Positions 1 through 8,748 of a stretch of DNA of 64,000 nt are shown in pieces (the first letter of the stretch is position 1; the number at the start of each line of letters is the position of its first letter). The notes below the pieces were generated by a model. The model did not search any database. It saw only the letters and a program-made list of their open reading frames with translations, and was not told the origin of the DNA. The translations under genes were made by a program, and so were the position numbers. Source of the DNA: an uncultured Bacteroidota bacterium (GTDB lineage Bacteria > Bacteroidota > Bacteroidia > Flavobacteriales > Flavobacteriaceae); contig CABYFY010000005.1 of the NCBI GenBank assembly GCA_902518355.1, positions 62,001 to 126,000 of the forward strand. Direction: 5' to 3'.

Positions 1-651
1 AATGTTGAAGTTATTTTGTTTGGAGAAAACTTTACCCAAGCTTATGAAAAAGCGTTGCAAGAATGTGATAAATATGATAAAACTTTTATACATCCTTTTG
101 ATGATAAAAAAGTAATTGCAGGACAGGCTACATTATTTTTAGAAATAATTAATCAATTTAAAGATCATCTAGATTATCTGTTTATTCCAATCGGGGGTGG
201 CGGATTAATTTCAGGCGCAATAAATGTTTTCAAGCAATTGAGTCCAAATACAAAAATAATAGGCATTGAGCCTAAAGGAGCCCCATCAATGTCTAAATCC
301 ATTGAAAAAAATAAGTTAATTACTTTAAATAGAATTGATGGTTTTGTTGATGGAGTTGCGGTTAAAAAAGTTGGCAATTATAGCTTTGATTACTGTAAAG
401 AACATTTAGATGATTTAATAATTTTAGATGAGAATGAAATTTGTAATTCTATTCTAGAACTAAAATCGTATGAAAATATTATTGCTGAACCTGCAGGTGC
501 AATGTCAAGTGCTGCTCTGAGACATTACAGACATAAAATCTTAAATAAAAATATTGGTTGTATAATATGTGGAGGTAATAATGATAATTCTAGAATGCCC
601 CAAATAATAAAAAGAGCTGAGATTTGGAAATCTAATAATCCAAAAAACTAG
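1..651 (+). CDS. ilvA: Threonine ammonia-lyase (PLP fold-type II), C-terminal part; 5' end outside the window
   Basis: Frame is open to position 1 (NVEVILFGENFTQAYEKA). Contains the GGGGLISG phosphate-binding loop and IICGGNNDNSRM. Typical IlvA catalytic-domain sequence. Confidence 0.85.
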   Translation, partial: NVEVILFGENFTQAYEKALQECDKYDKTFIHPFDDKKVIAGQATLFLEIINQFKDHLDYLFIPIGGGGLISGAINVFKQLSPNTKIIGIEPKGAPSMSKSIEKNKLITLNRIDGFVDGVAVKKVGNYSFDYCKEHLDDLIILDENEICNSILELKSYENIIAEPAGAMSSAALRHYRHKILNKNIGCIICGGNNDNSRMPQIIKRAEIWKSNNPKN

Positions 652-1615
652 TTTTTTCTTGCTGCCCAGTGAAATGAAAGTATTTTTCTAAAACCAACAA
701 TGATATAAGGTCCTCCCTGCTTTTATTTTTGAATTGTATAACATAATCATTGGCATTTTTGATAATACTTTTACATTTTTCAGGATTCTTTATGTAGTAT
801 TTAATTTTACTTTCTAAATCTGAATAATCTTCCTTAATTTCAATATAATGCTTTTCCGGAATCAACTTATTTTCCATAAACCAAGATTCAATTTTAGGTC
901 TAGGCATCACAGCAATTGAATTTGAAGACATTACCCATTTTAGATTTGTAGCAACATCAACTCCCTCAACACACATAATAAATTTATATTTTAAATGATC
1001 CTCTATTGATATTTTATTTTTTAGCCATTCTGGGTATGGTGTATTCTTATTTATTGCTCCAAGATCGCATAAATGATTATTAAAGTATATTTTAAAAAAA
1101 TCAATTCTTTTTTTATGCTTTTTAGTTATCGCAGATCTTCCAATTAGTTTATTTATTTTATGATCAAATTCATTCGAATCTTTTGTATAGGTAAAATGCC
1201 TGATTTTGTTTAGTTTCAGCAAAATTGAATTTTGATTATTTTCATTGATTGGTCTGCTTTTTACAATAGATGGAACATCAGGGCTATGAGTGATATCTCC
1301 AAATAGCATTTTTAACTTTAATCTTTTTTCAAAGAATCTAGTGTATTGGTAAGTATCAAAAAAATAAGTTCTATGGAAGTTTTTAATTTTAAAATTATTA
1401 AGACTTTCATCATCCTTATTTAGTTTAATTTCTTTATTTAGTTTGTTGTAATAGTTTACCCTATTTTTAATATAATCAAAATCAAAATCAGACAGAGAGT
1501 TTAATTTTTTTCTTAAGTTATTTCTGTAGAAAAAATCAGGAATTAATAAACTTAAATAATTTAATAAATAATATTTCTGCTTATTGTTGCGATGTTTAAT
1601 ACTTGAAAGCATCAA
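632..1615 (-). CDS. Glycosyltransferase family 90 / CAP10-like (LPS-modifying) protein
   Basis: KFIMCVEGVDVATNLKWVMSSNSIAVMPRP resembles the GT90/CAP10 core motif. Convergent with ilvA and overlaps it by 20 nt. Confidence 0.7.
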   Translation of the reverse strand: MMLSSIKHRNNKQKYYLLNYLSLLIPDFFYRNNLRKKLNSLSDFDFDYIKNRVNYYNKLNKEIKLNKDDESLNNFKIKNFHRTYFFDTYQYTRFFEKRLKLKMLFGDITHSPDVPSIVKSRPINENNQNSILLKLNKIRHFTYTKDSNEFDHKINKLIGRSAITKKHKKRIDFFKIYFNNHLCDLGAINKNTPYPEWLKNKISIEDHLKYKFIMCVEGVDVATNLKWVMSSNSIAVMPRPKIESWFMENKLIPEKHYIEIKEDYSDLESKIKYYIKNPEKCKSIIKNANDYVIQFKNKSREDLISLLVLEKYFHFTGQQEKTSFLDY

Positions 1616-1692
1616 AAATTATAATTAATGAATTTCAAACTTAGTGATTTATTTTTTTGGAATGGAAATTGCTGCTAGGTAAATTAATTATT

Positions 1693-3285
1693 ATGGAATT
1701 TAAATTTAAGCATATACCACAAGAGTTTGAGATAACTGAAAAGATAAAGCAAGATAACTATCTGATCAATGGAAATTTGGTAAAGTGGGATGGTGAATTT
1801 TCACCTGTTTATTCTACAATCTCATCAACTCCTGAATATAAGCCTACTTTGCTTGGTGAAATACCAAGTTTGGGTAAAGATGAAGCTATTAAGGCGCTTG
1901 ACTCTGCTTGTAATGCATTTGATAAAGGTAAGGGTTTATGGCCAACGATGAAGGTTGTTGATCGCATTAATGCAATGGAAAACTTCGTTGAAGAAATGAA
2001 GCAGAAAAGAGATGTAGTTGTAAAGTTATTAATGTGGGAGATTGGAAAAAACCATACTGATTCTCAAAAAGAATTTGACAGAACCGTAGATTACATATAC
2101 GATACAATTGAAGCTTACAAGAAAATTGATAGAGATTCTGCAAAATTTCAAAAACATAGTGGTATTAACGCACACATTCGTAGGGGACCACTTGGTGTAG
2201 TTCTTTGTTTAGGACCATATAATTATCCATTGAATGAGACATTTTGTCTTTTAATTCCAGCTTTAATTATGGGTAATACGGTGATATTTAAGCCAGCTAA
2301 ACACGGTGTACTATTAATATCTCCATTAATGGAAGCTTTCAAAAAACATTTTCCACCCGGTGTGGTAAATATTTTATTTGGAAGAGGTAGGGTTTTAGCA
2401 ACTCCTATTATGGAGTCTGGTAAAGTAAATGTCTTGGCACTAATAGGACACAGTTCATCTGCTAATTCCTTGCAAGAATCTCATCCAAAGAAAAATAGGC
2501 TAAGATTAGTCTTGGGTCTTGAGGCAAAAAATCCAGCGATTATATTGCCAGATGCTGACTTAGACTTAACGATTCAGGAATGTATAAATGGATCCCTTTC
2601 TTATAACGGACAAAGATGTACCGCCCTTAAAATAATTTATGTACATAATGAAATTAGAGATGAATTTCTCAAAAGATTTTCTAAGGCTGTTGATGAACTA
2701 AAATACGGAAATCCATGGGAGGAAAACGTTAAGTTAACTCCGCTACCAGAACCAAATAAACCCGAATACATAAAATCACTAATTGCTGATGCAAAACAGA
2801 AGGGTGCTAAGATAGTTAATCCTAAAGGAGGAGTTCAATGTGAAAATTATGTATATCCAGCTATTTTATACCCTGTCACTAAAGATATGAGTGTTTATAA
2901 AGAAGAGCAGTTTGGGCCAGTGATTCCGATAATTTCATTTAAAGATATTAATGAACCTCTTGATGATATGGCAGAATCAAATTACGGACAACAGGTTAGT
3001 ATTTTCGGAAAGGAAACAAAGAAGCTAGGACCCTTAATTGACACCTTAGTGAATTTAGTTTGTAGGGTCAACATAAATAGCTCATGTCAAAGAGGCCCAG
3101 ATATTTATCCATTTACAGGAAGAAAAGATTCTGCATTCAGCACCCTAAGTGTTCATGATGCACTAAGATCATTTTCAATTCGTACGTTTGTTGCCTCAAA
3201 GGATAATAATGAAAACAATAAAATAATTAAGGATTTGTTAAGTTCTGATAATTCTAACTTTGTATCTACAGATTATATTCTTTAG
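1693..3285 (+). CDS. gapN: NADP-dependent non-phosphorylating glyceraldehyde-3-phosphate dehydrogenase / aldehyde dehydrogenase
   Basis: ALDH signatures [27 protein letters not shown] and NGQRCTALK (catalytic Cys). The ORF track starts at 1657 but the internal ATG at 1693 is more plausible. Confidence 0.75.
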   Translation: MEFKFKHIPQEFEITEKIKQDNYLINGNLVKWDGEFSPVYSTISSTPEYKPTLLGEIPSLGKDEAIKALDSACNAFDKGKGLWPTMKVVDRINAMENFVEEMKQKRDVVVKLLMWEIGKNHTDSQKEFDRTVDYIYDTIEAYKKIDRDSAKFQKHSGINAHIRRGPLGVVLCLGPYNYPLNETFCLLIPALIMGNTVIFKPAKHGVLLISPLMEAFKKHFPPGVVNILFGRGRVLATPIMESGKVNVLALIGHSSSANSLQESHPKKNRLRLVLGLEAKNPAIILPDADLDLTIQECINGSLSYNGQRCTALKIIYVHNEIRDEFLKRFSKAVDELKYGNPWEENVKLTPLPEPNKPEYIKSLIADAKQKGAKIVNPKGGVQCENYVYPAILYPVTKDMSVYKEEQFGPVIPIISFKDINEPLDDMAESNYGQQVSIFGKETKKLGPLIDTLVNLVCRVNINSSCQRGPDIYPFTGRKDSAFSTLSVHDALRSFSIRTFVASKDNNENNKIIKDLLSSDNSNFVSTDYIL

Positions 3286-3341
3286 ATAATTTTCTTTTTT
3301 TTAATAAATATTATTTACATTAGACCAATTAATTTTTAAAA

Positions 3342-3401
3342 ATGCTATTTTTTAACTACAACTTTGACTTCTATTACTTCTTTTATTTAAAACGGATGTA
3401 G
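3342..3401 (+). CDS. Putative aromatic leader peptide MLFFNYNFDFYYFFYLKRM (19 aa; 6 Phe, 4 Tyr)
   Basis: ATG at 3342, TAG at 3399-3401. 10 of 19 residues are Phe/Tyr. Followed by an intrinsic terminator directly before pheA. Not in the supplied ORF track because it is too short. Confidence 0.75.
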   Translation: MLFFNYNFDFYYFFYLKRM

Positions 3402-3437
3402 AGGCTGTTGTAATATAACTAATCAAAATTATTTATG

Positions 3438-3464
3438 GTCTCGAAATTTCGGGACTTTTTTTTT
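3438..3464 (+). terminator. Intrinsic terminator / attenuator upstream of pheA
   Basis: GTCTCGAAATTTCGGGAC inverted repeat (3438-3455) followed by T9 (3456-3464). The pheA ATG follows at 3465. Confidence 0.75.
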
Positions 3465-4292
3465 ATGAAAAAAAATATAGGTATACAGGGAATAAGGGGT
3501 TCATTTCATCACATAGTTTCAAACAACTATTTTGAAGAAGATATTAATTTGATTGAATATCTTTCCTTCGAAGAATTGATTTTAAATTTATTAAACGATA
3601 AAATAGATTATGCTATCATGGCAATAGAAAATTCTACTGCTGGATCTATTATTCCTAATTATGCATTAATTGATGAATATGGAGTAAATATTGTAGGTGA
3701 ATATTATCTTCAAATAACACATAATTTGATTGCCTTAAAAGGTCAATCAATTGAAGATATAAAAGAAGTTCAGTCTCATCCCATGGCTCTTCTTCAATGC
3801 AGAGATTTTTTTAAAGATAATGCGGATATTGTTTTAATCGAGGATAAGGATACTGCTCAGGTAGCAAAGAAAATTTCTGAAAATAAAATTAAGGGTTTAG
3901 GTGCAATTGCAAGTGATTTAGCCTCAAAAATTTATGGGCTGGATATTATAAATGAGAATATTCAAACTATAAAAAAGAATCAAACAAGATTTGTTATTCT
4001 TCAAAAAAAAGGTCCAATTAAAAACTTAAATTTTAATAAGGCATCAGTAAAATTTGAATTGGATCATAAAAGGGGAAGCTTGGCAGCTATTTTAAATGTT
4101 TTAAGTGATTGTAAGTTAAATTTAACTAAGATTCAATCAATGCCTAAGATTCAAACTCCGTGGAGATACTCATTTTTTGTTGATGTCACTTTTGATAAAT
4201 TAGAAGATTATTTTAAGGCTAAGTCTATAATTGAAATTATGGCTAAAGATTTTAAAGTATTAGGTGAATACAAAAACTCAAAAGATGATTGA
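3465..4292 (+). CDS. pheA: Prephenate dehydratase with C-terminal ACT domain
   Basis: GIQGIRGSFHHIV, IENSTAGSI, TRFVILQ and ACT-like KRGSLAAILNVLSDCKLNLTKIQSMP. The ORF-track start at 3435 lies inside the terminator hairpin, so the start is moved to ATG 3465. Confidence 0.85.
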   Translation: MKKNIGIQGIRGSFHHIVSNNYFEEDINLIEYLSFEELILNLLNDKIDYAIMAIENSTAGSIIPNYALIDEYGVNIVGEYYLQITHNLIALKGQSIEDIKEVQSHPMALLQCRDFFKDNADIVLIEDKDTAQVAKKISENKIKGLGAIASDLASKIYGLDIINENIQTIKKNQTRFVILQKKGPIKNLNFNKASVKFELDHKRGSLAAILNVLSDCKLNLTKIQSMPKIQTPWRYSFFVDVTFDKLEDYFKAKSIIEIMAKDFKVLGEYKNSKDD

Positions 4293-5427
4293 ATTTTCAA
4301 AAAGAATAGAAGGATTAAGTGAGTACTATTTTTCCTCCAAGCTGAGAGAGGTAAAGTCTTTAATTGACTATGGAGAAGATATAATCAACCTTGGAATTGG
4401 GAGTCCAGATTTATCTCCTCCAACTCCGGTAATAAAAAAATTAAAAGATTCGTTAAATGTTGCTGGAGCGCATAAATATCAAAGCTATATCGGAATTGAA
4501 AAATTTAGAAAGGAAATATCAAGTTTTTATAAGCTACACTATAATTGTGATTTAAATTATCAATCTGAAATTTTACCATTGATTGGAAGTAAGGAGGGAA
4601 TTTTTCATATTTCAATGTCTTTTCTCTCTGAAGATGATAAAGTCTTAATACCAAATCCCGGATATCCAACATATACATCAATAACAAAGTTGATCGGAAA
4701 TGAAATTATATATTATGATTTAAATGAAAAAAATAACTGGTTGCCTGACTTGGAGCAATTAACTAAACTTGACTTATCTAGTGTTAAGATAATGTGGATT
4801 AATTATCCTCATATGCCAACTGGAGCAGTAGCATCCCATGAATATTTTTCTGAGATTATAAATTTTGCTAAGTCTAATAATATTTTAATCGTAAATGATA
4901 ATCCATATAGTTTCATTTTAAATGATAATCCATTAAGTATTATGAATGTTAACGGAGCCAGAGATATTTGTATTGAGTTAAATTCTTTAAGTAAAAGTTT
5001 TAACATGGCTGGATGGAGATTAGGTTTTGCTGTGGCAAATCCTGAATACATTTCAAATATTTTAAAGGTGAAAAGTAATGTTGATTCAGGCATGTTTTTT
5101 CCTTTACAAATGGGTGCTGTCTCAGCATTAAGTCAATCAAAGGATTGGTTTAAAAACTTGAACTTTGAATATTCAAAAAGAAGAAAATTAGTATGGGAAT
5201 TAGCTGATAAATTAAATTGTAATTTTTCAAGATCTTCATCGGGAATGTTTGTTTGGGCTAAGATTAAAAGTAATAAAACCTCTATAGATTATGTGGATAG
5301 CCTTTTAAATGAAAAAGGTATTTTTATTGCACCTGGCAGTATTTTTGGATCAAATGGTGAAGGATATGTAAGGATCTCACTCTGCAATTCTGAAACCAAT
5401 ATTAAGAAAGCAATATTAAGATTATGA
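4285..5427 (+). CDS. Pyridoxal-phosphate aminotransferase class I/II (aromatic operon)
   Basis: INLGIGSPDLSPP, NPGYPTY and SLSKSFNMAGWRLGFAV (PLP lysine). ATG 4285 overlaps the end of pheA. Confidence 0.85.
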   Translation: MIEFSKRIEGLSEYYFSSKLREVKSLIDYGEDIINLGIGSPDLSPPTPVIKKLKDSLNVAGAHKYQSYIGIEKFRKEISSFYKLHYNCDLNYQSEILPLIGSKEGIFHISMSFLSEDDKVLIPNPGYPTYTSITKLIGNEIIYYDLNEKNNWLPDLEQLTKLDLSSVKIMWINYPHMPTGAVASHEYFSEIINFAKSNNILIVNDNPYSFILNDNPLSIMNVNGARDICIELNSLSKSFNMAGWRLGFAVANPEYISNILKVKSNVDSGMFFPLQMGAVSALSQSKDWFKNLNFEYSKRRKLVWELADKLNCNFSRSSSGMFVWAKIKSNKTSIDYVDSLLNEKGIFIAPGSIFGSNGEGYVRISLCNSETNIKKAILRL

Positions 5428-6278
5428 AAAAGAAAATTTATGTGATTGGTGTTGGTCTTATTGGTGGCAGCTTTGCCATTGATATGAGAAAGTTGTTTCC
5501 AAGATCTACAATTATTGGAATAGATAAGTCAGAAATTCACCTTGAGAAAGCACTTGAGTTAAGGTTAATTGATGAAACATCTGAACTTTCAAAAATAAAT
5601 AATCCAGATATTATTATAATCTCAGTGCCTGTTAAATCTATACTTAATGTTTTACCGATTGTTTTAAAATCTGTAAATAATAACAGCTTAGTTATTGATT
5701 TTGGTTCCACAAAAAAAAGTATTTGCCAAATAGTAAAAGACCATCCTAATCGTCAAAATTTTCTAGCTACTCACCCAATCGCTGGAACAGAATTTTCAGG
5801 ACCCGCGGCTGCTCACGAAGGATTATTCGAAGGAAAAAATATAATTATATGCGATAAGCATAAAACAGATAAATCGATACTTGAGCTTGGACTGAAAATA
5901 TTTAATTTAATGAAAATGAAAATTGGCTATATGGACTCTGCTTCTCATGATAAGCATATTGCATACGTTTCACATTTATCCCATATAAGTTCTTTCATGT
6001 TAGGTAAAACCGTTATGGACGAAGAAAAAAATGAAAAGAATATTTTTGATATGGCAGGGAGTGGTTTTGAATCAACAGTTAGATTAGCAAAAAGTTCACC
6101 TGAAATGTGGACAGATATTTTTGAGGATAATAAAAAAAATATTATTAAATCATTAGATGATTACATTGAAAATTTAGCATATATAAATTCTTTGATTAAA
6201 AAAGATAGATTCGATGAAGTTGAATCTCAATTAAAGTCAACTAATTATATAAAAACAATTTTAAAAGGAATAAATTAG
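5424..6278 (+). CDS. tyrA: Prephenate dehydrogenase
   Basis: N-terminal GVGLIGGSFA Rossmann motif; THPIAGTEFSGP and HDKHIAYVSHLSHI are typical of TyrA. Confidence 0.9.
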   Translation: MKKKIYVIGVGLIGGSFAIDMRKLFPRSTIIGIDKSEIHLEKALELRLIDETSELSKINNPDIIIISVPVKSILNVLPIVLKSVNNNSLVIDFGSTKKSICQIVKDHPNRQNFLATHPIAGTEFSGPAAAHEGLFEGKNIIICDKHKTDKSILELGLKIFNLMKMKIGYMDSASHDKHIAYVSHLSHISSFMLGKTVMDEEKNEKNIFDMAGSGFESTVRLAKSSPEMWTDIFEDNKKNIIKSLDDYIENLAYINSLIKKDRFDEVESQLKSTNYIKTILKGIN

Positions 6279-6281
6279 AAT

Positions 6282-7364
6282 ATGAAGAATAGTAAAAATT
6301 TGAGAAAATGGTTGGATGATATGAATCTTTCACACCCACTTTTAATTGCAGGACCATGTAGTGCCGAAACTGAGAATCAAGTTTTAGATATTGCACACCA
6401 GCTTAAAGACTCTGATACAATAGTTTATAGAGCAGGTATTTGGAAGCCAAGAACAAGACCTGGAAATTTTGAAGGTGTTGGATCTTTAGCATTACAGTGG
6501 ATGAAAAAAGTAAAAAAAGAGACAGGAATTCTTACTACTACCGAGGTTGCTAATGCTAACCATGTTGACCTCGCACTTAAAAATGAAATCGATATTTTGT
6601 GGATTGGAGCTAGGACAACTGTAAGCCCATTTATTGTTCAAGAAATCGCGGAAGCACTTCGAGGTACTGAAAAAACTGTTCTAATTAAAAACCCTGTAAA
6701 CCCTGATTTATCCTTATGGTTAGGAGCAATTGAAAGATTTTTTTCTTCAAATATTAAAAATATTGGAGCAATACATAGAGGGTTTTCAACTTATGAAAAA
6801 ACAAAATATAGAAATAATCCTGAGTGGCAAATTGCTATTGATCTTCAAAGAAGACTTCCTGATTTACCATTGATTCTGGATCCCTCTCACATAGCAGGGA
6901 GAAGAGATCTTATTTTTGATTTATGTCAAACTGCACTTGACTTAAATTATGATGGATTGATGATTGAATCACATAATGATCCAGATAATGCATGGAGTGA
7001 TGCCAAACAGCAAATAACACCTGAAAAGTTAAAAGAATTGACTATGAACTTAAAAGTAAGAAGGATTACTAATAATGATGAAGTTTTCTTAGAAGATTTA
7101 GATAATTTAAGAGCCCAAATTAATGTTCATGACAATCAATTAATCAATATCTTAGGAAACAGAATGAAAGTTGCAGAAAAAATTGGTCTTTTAAAGAAAA
7201 AAAATAATGTTGCTGTTCTTCAATCTAAAAGATGGAATGAAATTTTAGGGAAAATGATTTTAGAGGGTGATGAAAAAAACTTAAGTGAAGAATTTATTTT
7301 AAAAGTTTTCAAGGCAATTCATCAAGAATCAATAAATCACCAAGAAAAAATATTAAAGAATTAA
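6282..7364 (+). CDS. Bifunctional 3-deoxy-7-phosphoheptulonate synthase / chorismate mutase type II
   Basis: GPCSAETENQ and YRAGIWKPRTRPGNFEGVG (DAHP synthase), plus C-terminal LRAQINVHDNQLINILGNRMKVAEKIGLLKK (chorismate mutase). Confidence 0.9.
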   Translation: MKNSKNLRKWLDDMNLSHPLLIAGPCSAETENQVLDIAHQLKDSDTIVYRAGIWKPRTRPGNFEGVGSLALQWMKKVKKETGILTTTEVANANHVDLALKNEIDILWIGARTTVSPFIVQEIAEALRGTEKTVLIKNPVNPDLSLWLGAIERFFSSNIKNIGAIHRGFSTYEKTKYRNNPEWQIAIDLQRRLPDLPLILDPSHIAGRRDLIFDLCQTALDLNYDGLMIESHNDPDNAWSDAKQQITPEKLKELTMNLKVRRITNNDEVFLEDLDNLRAQINVHDNQLINILGNRMKVAEKIGLLKKKNNVAVLQSKRWNEILGKMILEGDEKNLSEEFILKVFKAIHQESINHQEKILKN

Positions 7365-7370
7365 ACATAT

Positions 7371-8300
7371 TTGAAAGGATTAGTCTACAAATCAACAGGT
7401 TCATGGTACACGGTTAAATCAGAAACCGGAGACACATTTGATTGTAAGATTAAAGGGAAACTTAGACTAGAAAATATAAATAGTACAAACCCAGTTGTAG
7501 TTGGAGATTTTGTTGAATTTGATGTTGAAGACCACGATCAGCAAGAAGTTGGTATCATAAAAAAAATATTTGAAAGAAGAAACTATATTTTAAGAAAGTC
7601 TGTTAATCTATCAAAGCAGACACATATTTTAGCATCAAATATAGATCTTCTTTTACTAGTTATTACTTTAAAAAATCCGATTACAACTACTAGTTTTATT
7701 GATAGATTTTTAGTAAGTGCAGAAGCGTATTCAATCAAAACCCTGCTAGTTTTTAATAAGTGTGATTTATATGATGAAGCAGATGAAGATTCATTAAATT
7801 CTCTGATTAATATTTATGATAGTATTGGTTATGAAACGATTAAAACATGTGCAAATTCAGGTAAAGGTATTAAAGAATTGGAGAATAAAATATCAAATAA
7901 AACCATTATGTTAGGAGGTCATTCCGGTGTGGGTAAAACATCAATAATTAATGCAATAGATGGTACTTTAAATTTAAAAGTAGGTAATATTTCTGATCAA
8001 CATTCACAAGGTAAGCATACAACTACTTATGCAGAACTTTATGATCTTGAAAATAACATTAAACTTATAGATACACCGGGGATAAAAGGATTTGGATTAG
8101 TGAATTATAATATAGATGAGATTAGTAATTTTTTTCCTGAATTTTTTAATGTTAAATCAAAATGTAAGTTTAATAATTGTATACATTTAAACGAGCCTAA
8201 ATGCTATGTGAAAGAAAAAGTAAAGTCCGGAGAAATTTCAAAATCTAGGTATGATAGCTATATTCAAATAATAAATGATGATAATTTAAAACATAGATAA
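7371..8300 (+). CDS. rsgA: Ribosome small subunit-dependent GTPase A
   Basis: FNKCDL, GHSGVGKTSIINAI and DTPGIKGFGL (circularly permuted GTPase), CKFNNCIH zinc motif. TTG start. Confidence 0.9.
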   Translation: MKGLVYKSTGSWYTVKSETGDTFDCKIKGKLRLENINSTNPVVVGDFVEFDVEDHDQQEVGIIKKIFERRNYILRKSVNLSKQTHILASNIDLLLLVITLKNPITTTSFIDRFLVSAEAYSIKTLLVFNKCDLYDEADEDSLNSLINIYDSIGYETIKTCANSGKGIKELENKISNKTIMLGGHSGVGKTSIINAIDGTLNLKVGNISDQHSQGKHTTTYAELYDLENNIKLIDTPGIKGFGLVNYNIDEISNFFPEFFNVKSKCKFNNCIHLNEPKCYVKEKVKSGEISKSRYDSYIQIINDDNLKHR

Positions 8301-8301
8301 A

Positions 8302-8742
8302 TTGAAATTAGTTATTCAGAGGGTAATAGAATCAAATTTAACAATTGATAAAAAGATATATTCTTCGATTGGATACGGTATGGTAATATTCATCGGAATT
8401 TCTGCAAATGATAATGAAAGTTTTTTGAACAAAACAGCAAGTAAAGTTTCAAAACTTAGAATTTTCAATGACGAATTTGGGAAAATGAATAAAGATATAA
8501 ATGATATTAATGGAGAAATTTTATTGGTTAGTCAATTTACTTTGTATGCAGACACAAAAAAAGGAAATCGCCCAAGCTTTATCAAAGCTGCCAAACCAGA
8601 AAATGCTATTAAAATTTATAATAGTTTTACAAAAGAATTACAAACATATATAAACACAAAAATTAAGACAGGAAAATTTGGTGCTGACATGAAAATTAAT
8701 TTAATTAATGATGGCCCGGTAACAATAATCTTAGAAAACTAA
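8302..8742 (+). CDS. dtd: D-aminoacyl-tRNA deacylase
   Basis: MKLVIQRV, LLVSQFTLYADTKKGNRPSF and KTGKFGADMKINLINDGPVTIILE are diagnostic. TTG start. Confidence 0.95.
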   Translation: MKLVIQRVIESNLTIDKKIYSSIGYGMVIFIGISANDNESFLNKTASKVSKLRIFNDEFGKMNKDINDINGEILLVSQFTLYADTKKGNRPSFIKAAKPENAIKIYNSFTKELQTYINTKIKTGKFGADMKINLINDGPVTIILEN

Positions 8743-8748
8743 ACACTT

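Noticed and set aside
3322-3441. AGACCA (3322-3327) is complementary to TGGTCT (3436-3441) and could be an alternative antiterminator arm
   Set aside because: It lies upstream of the leader ORF and may be outside the transcript. The pairing at 3401-3408 with 3435-3442 is better placed for attenuation logic.
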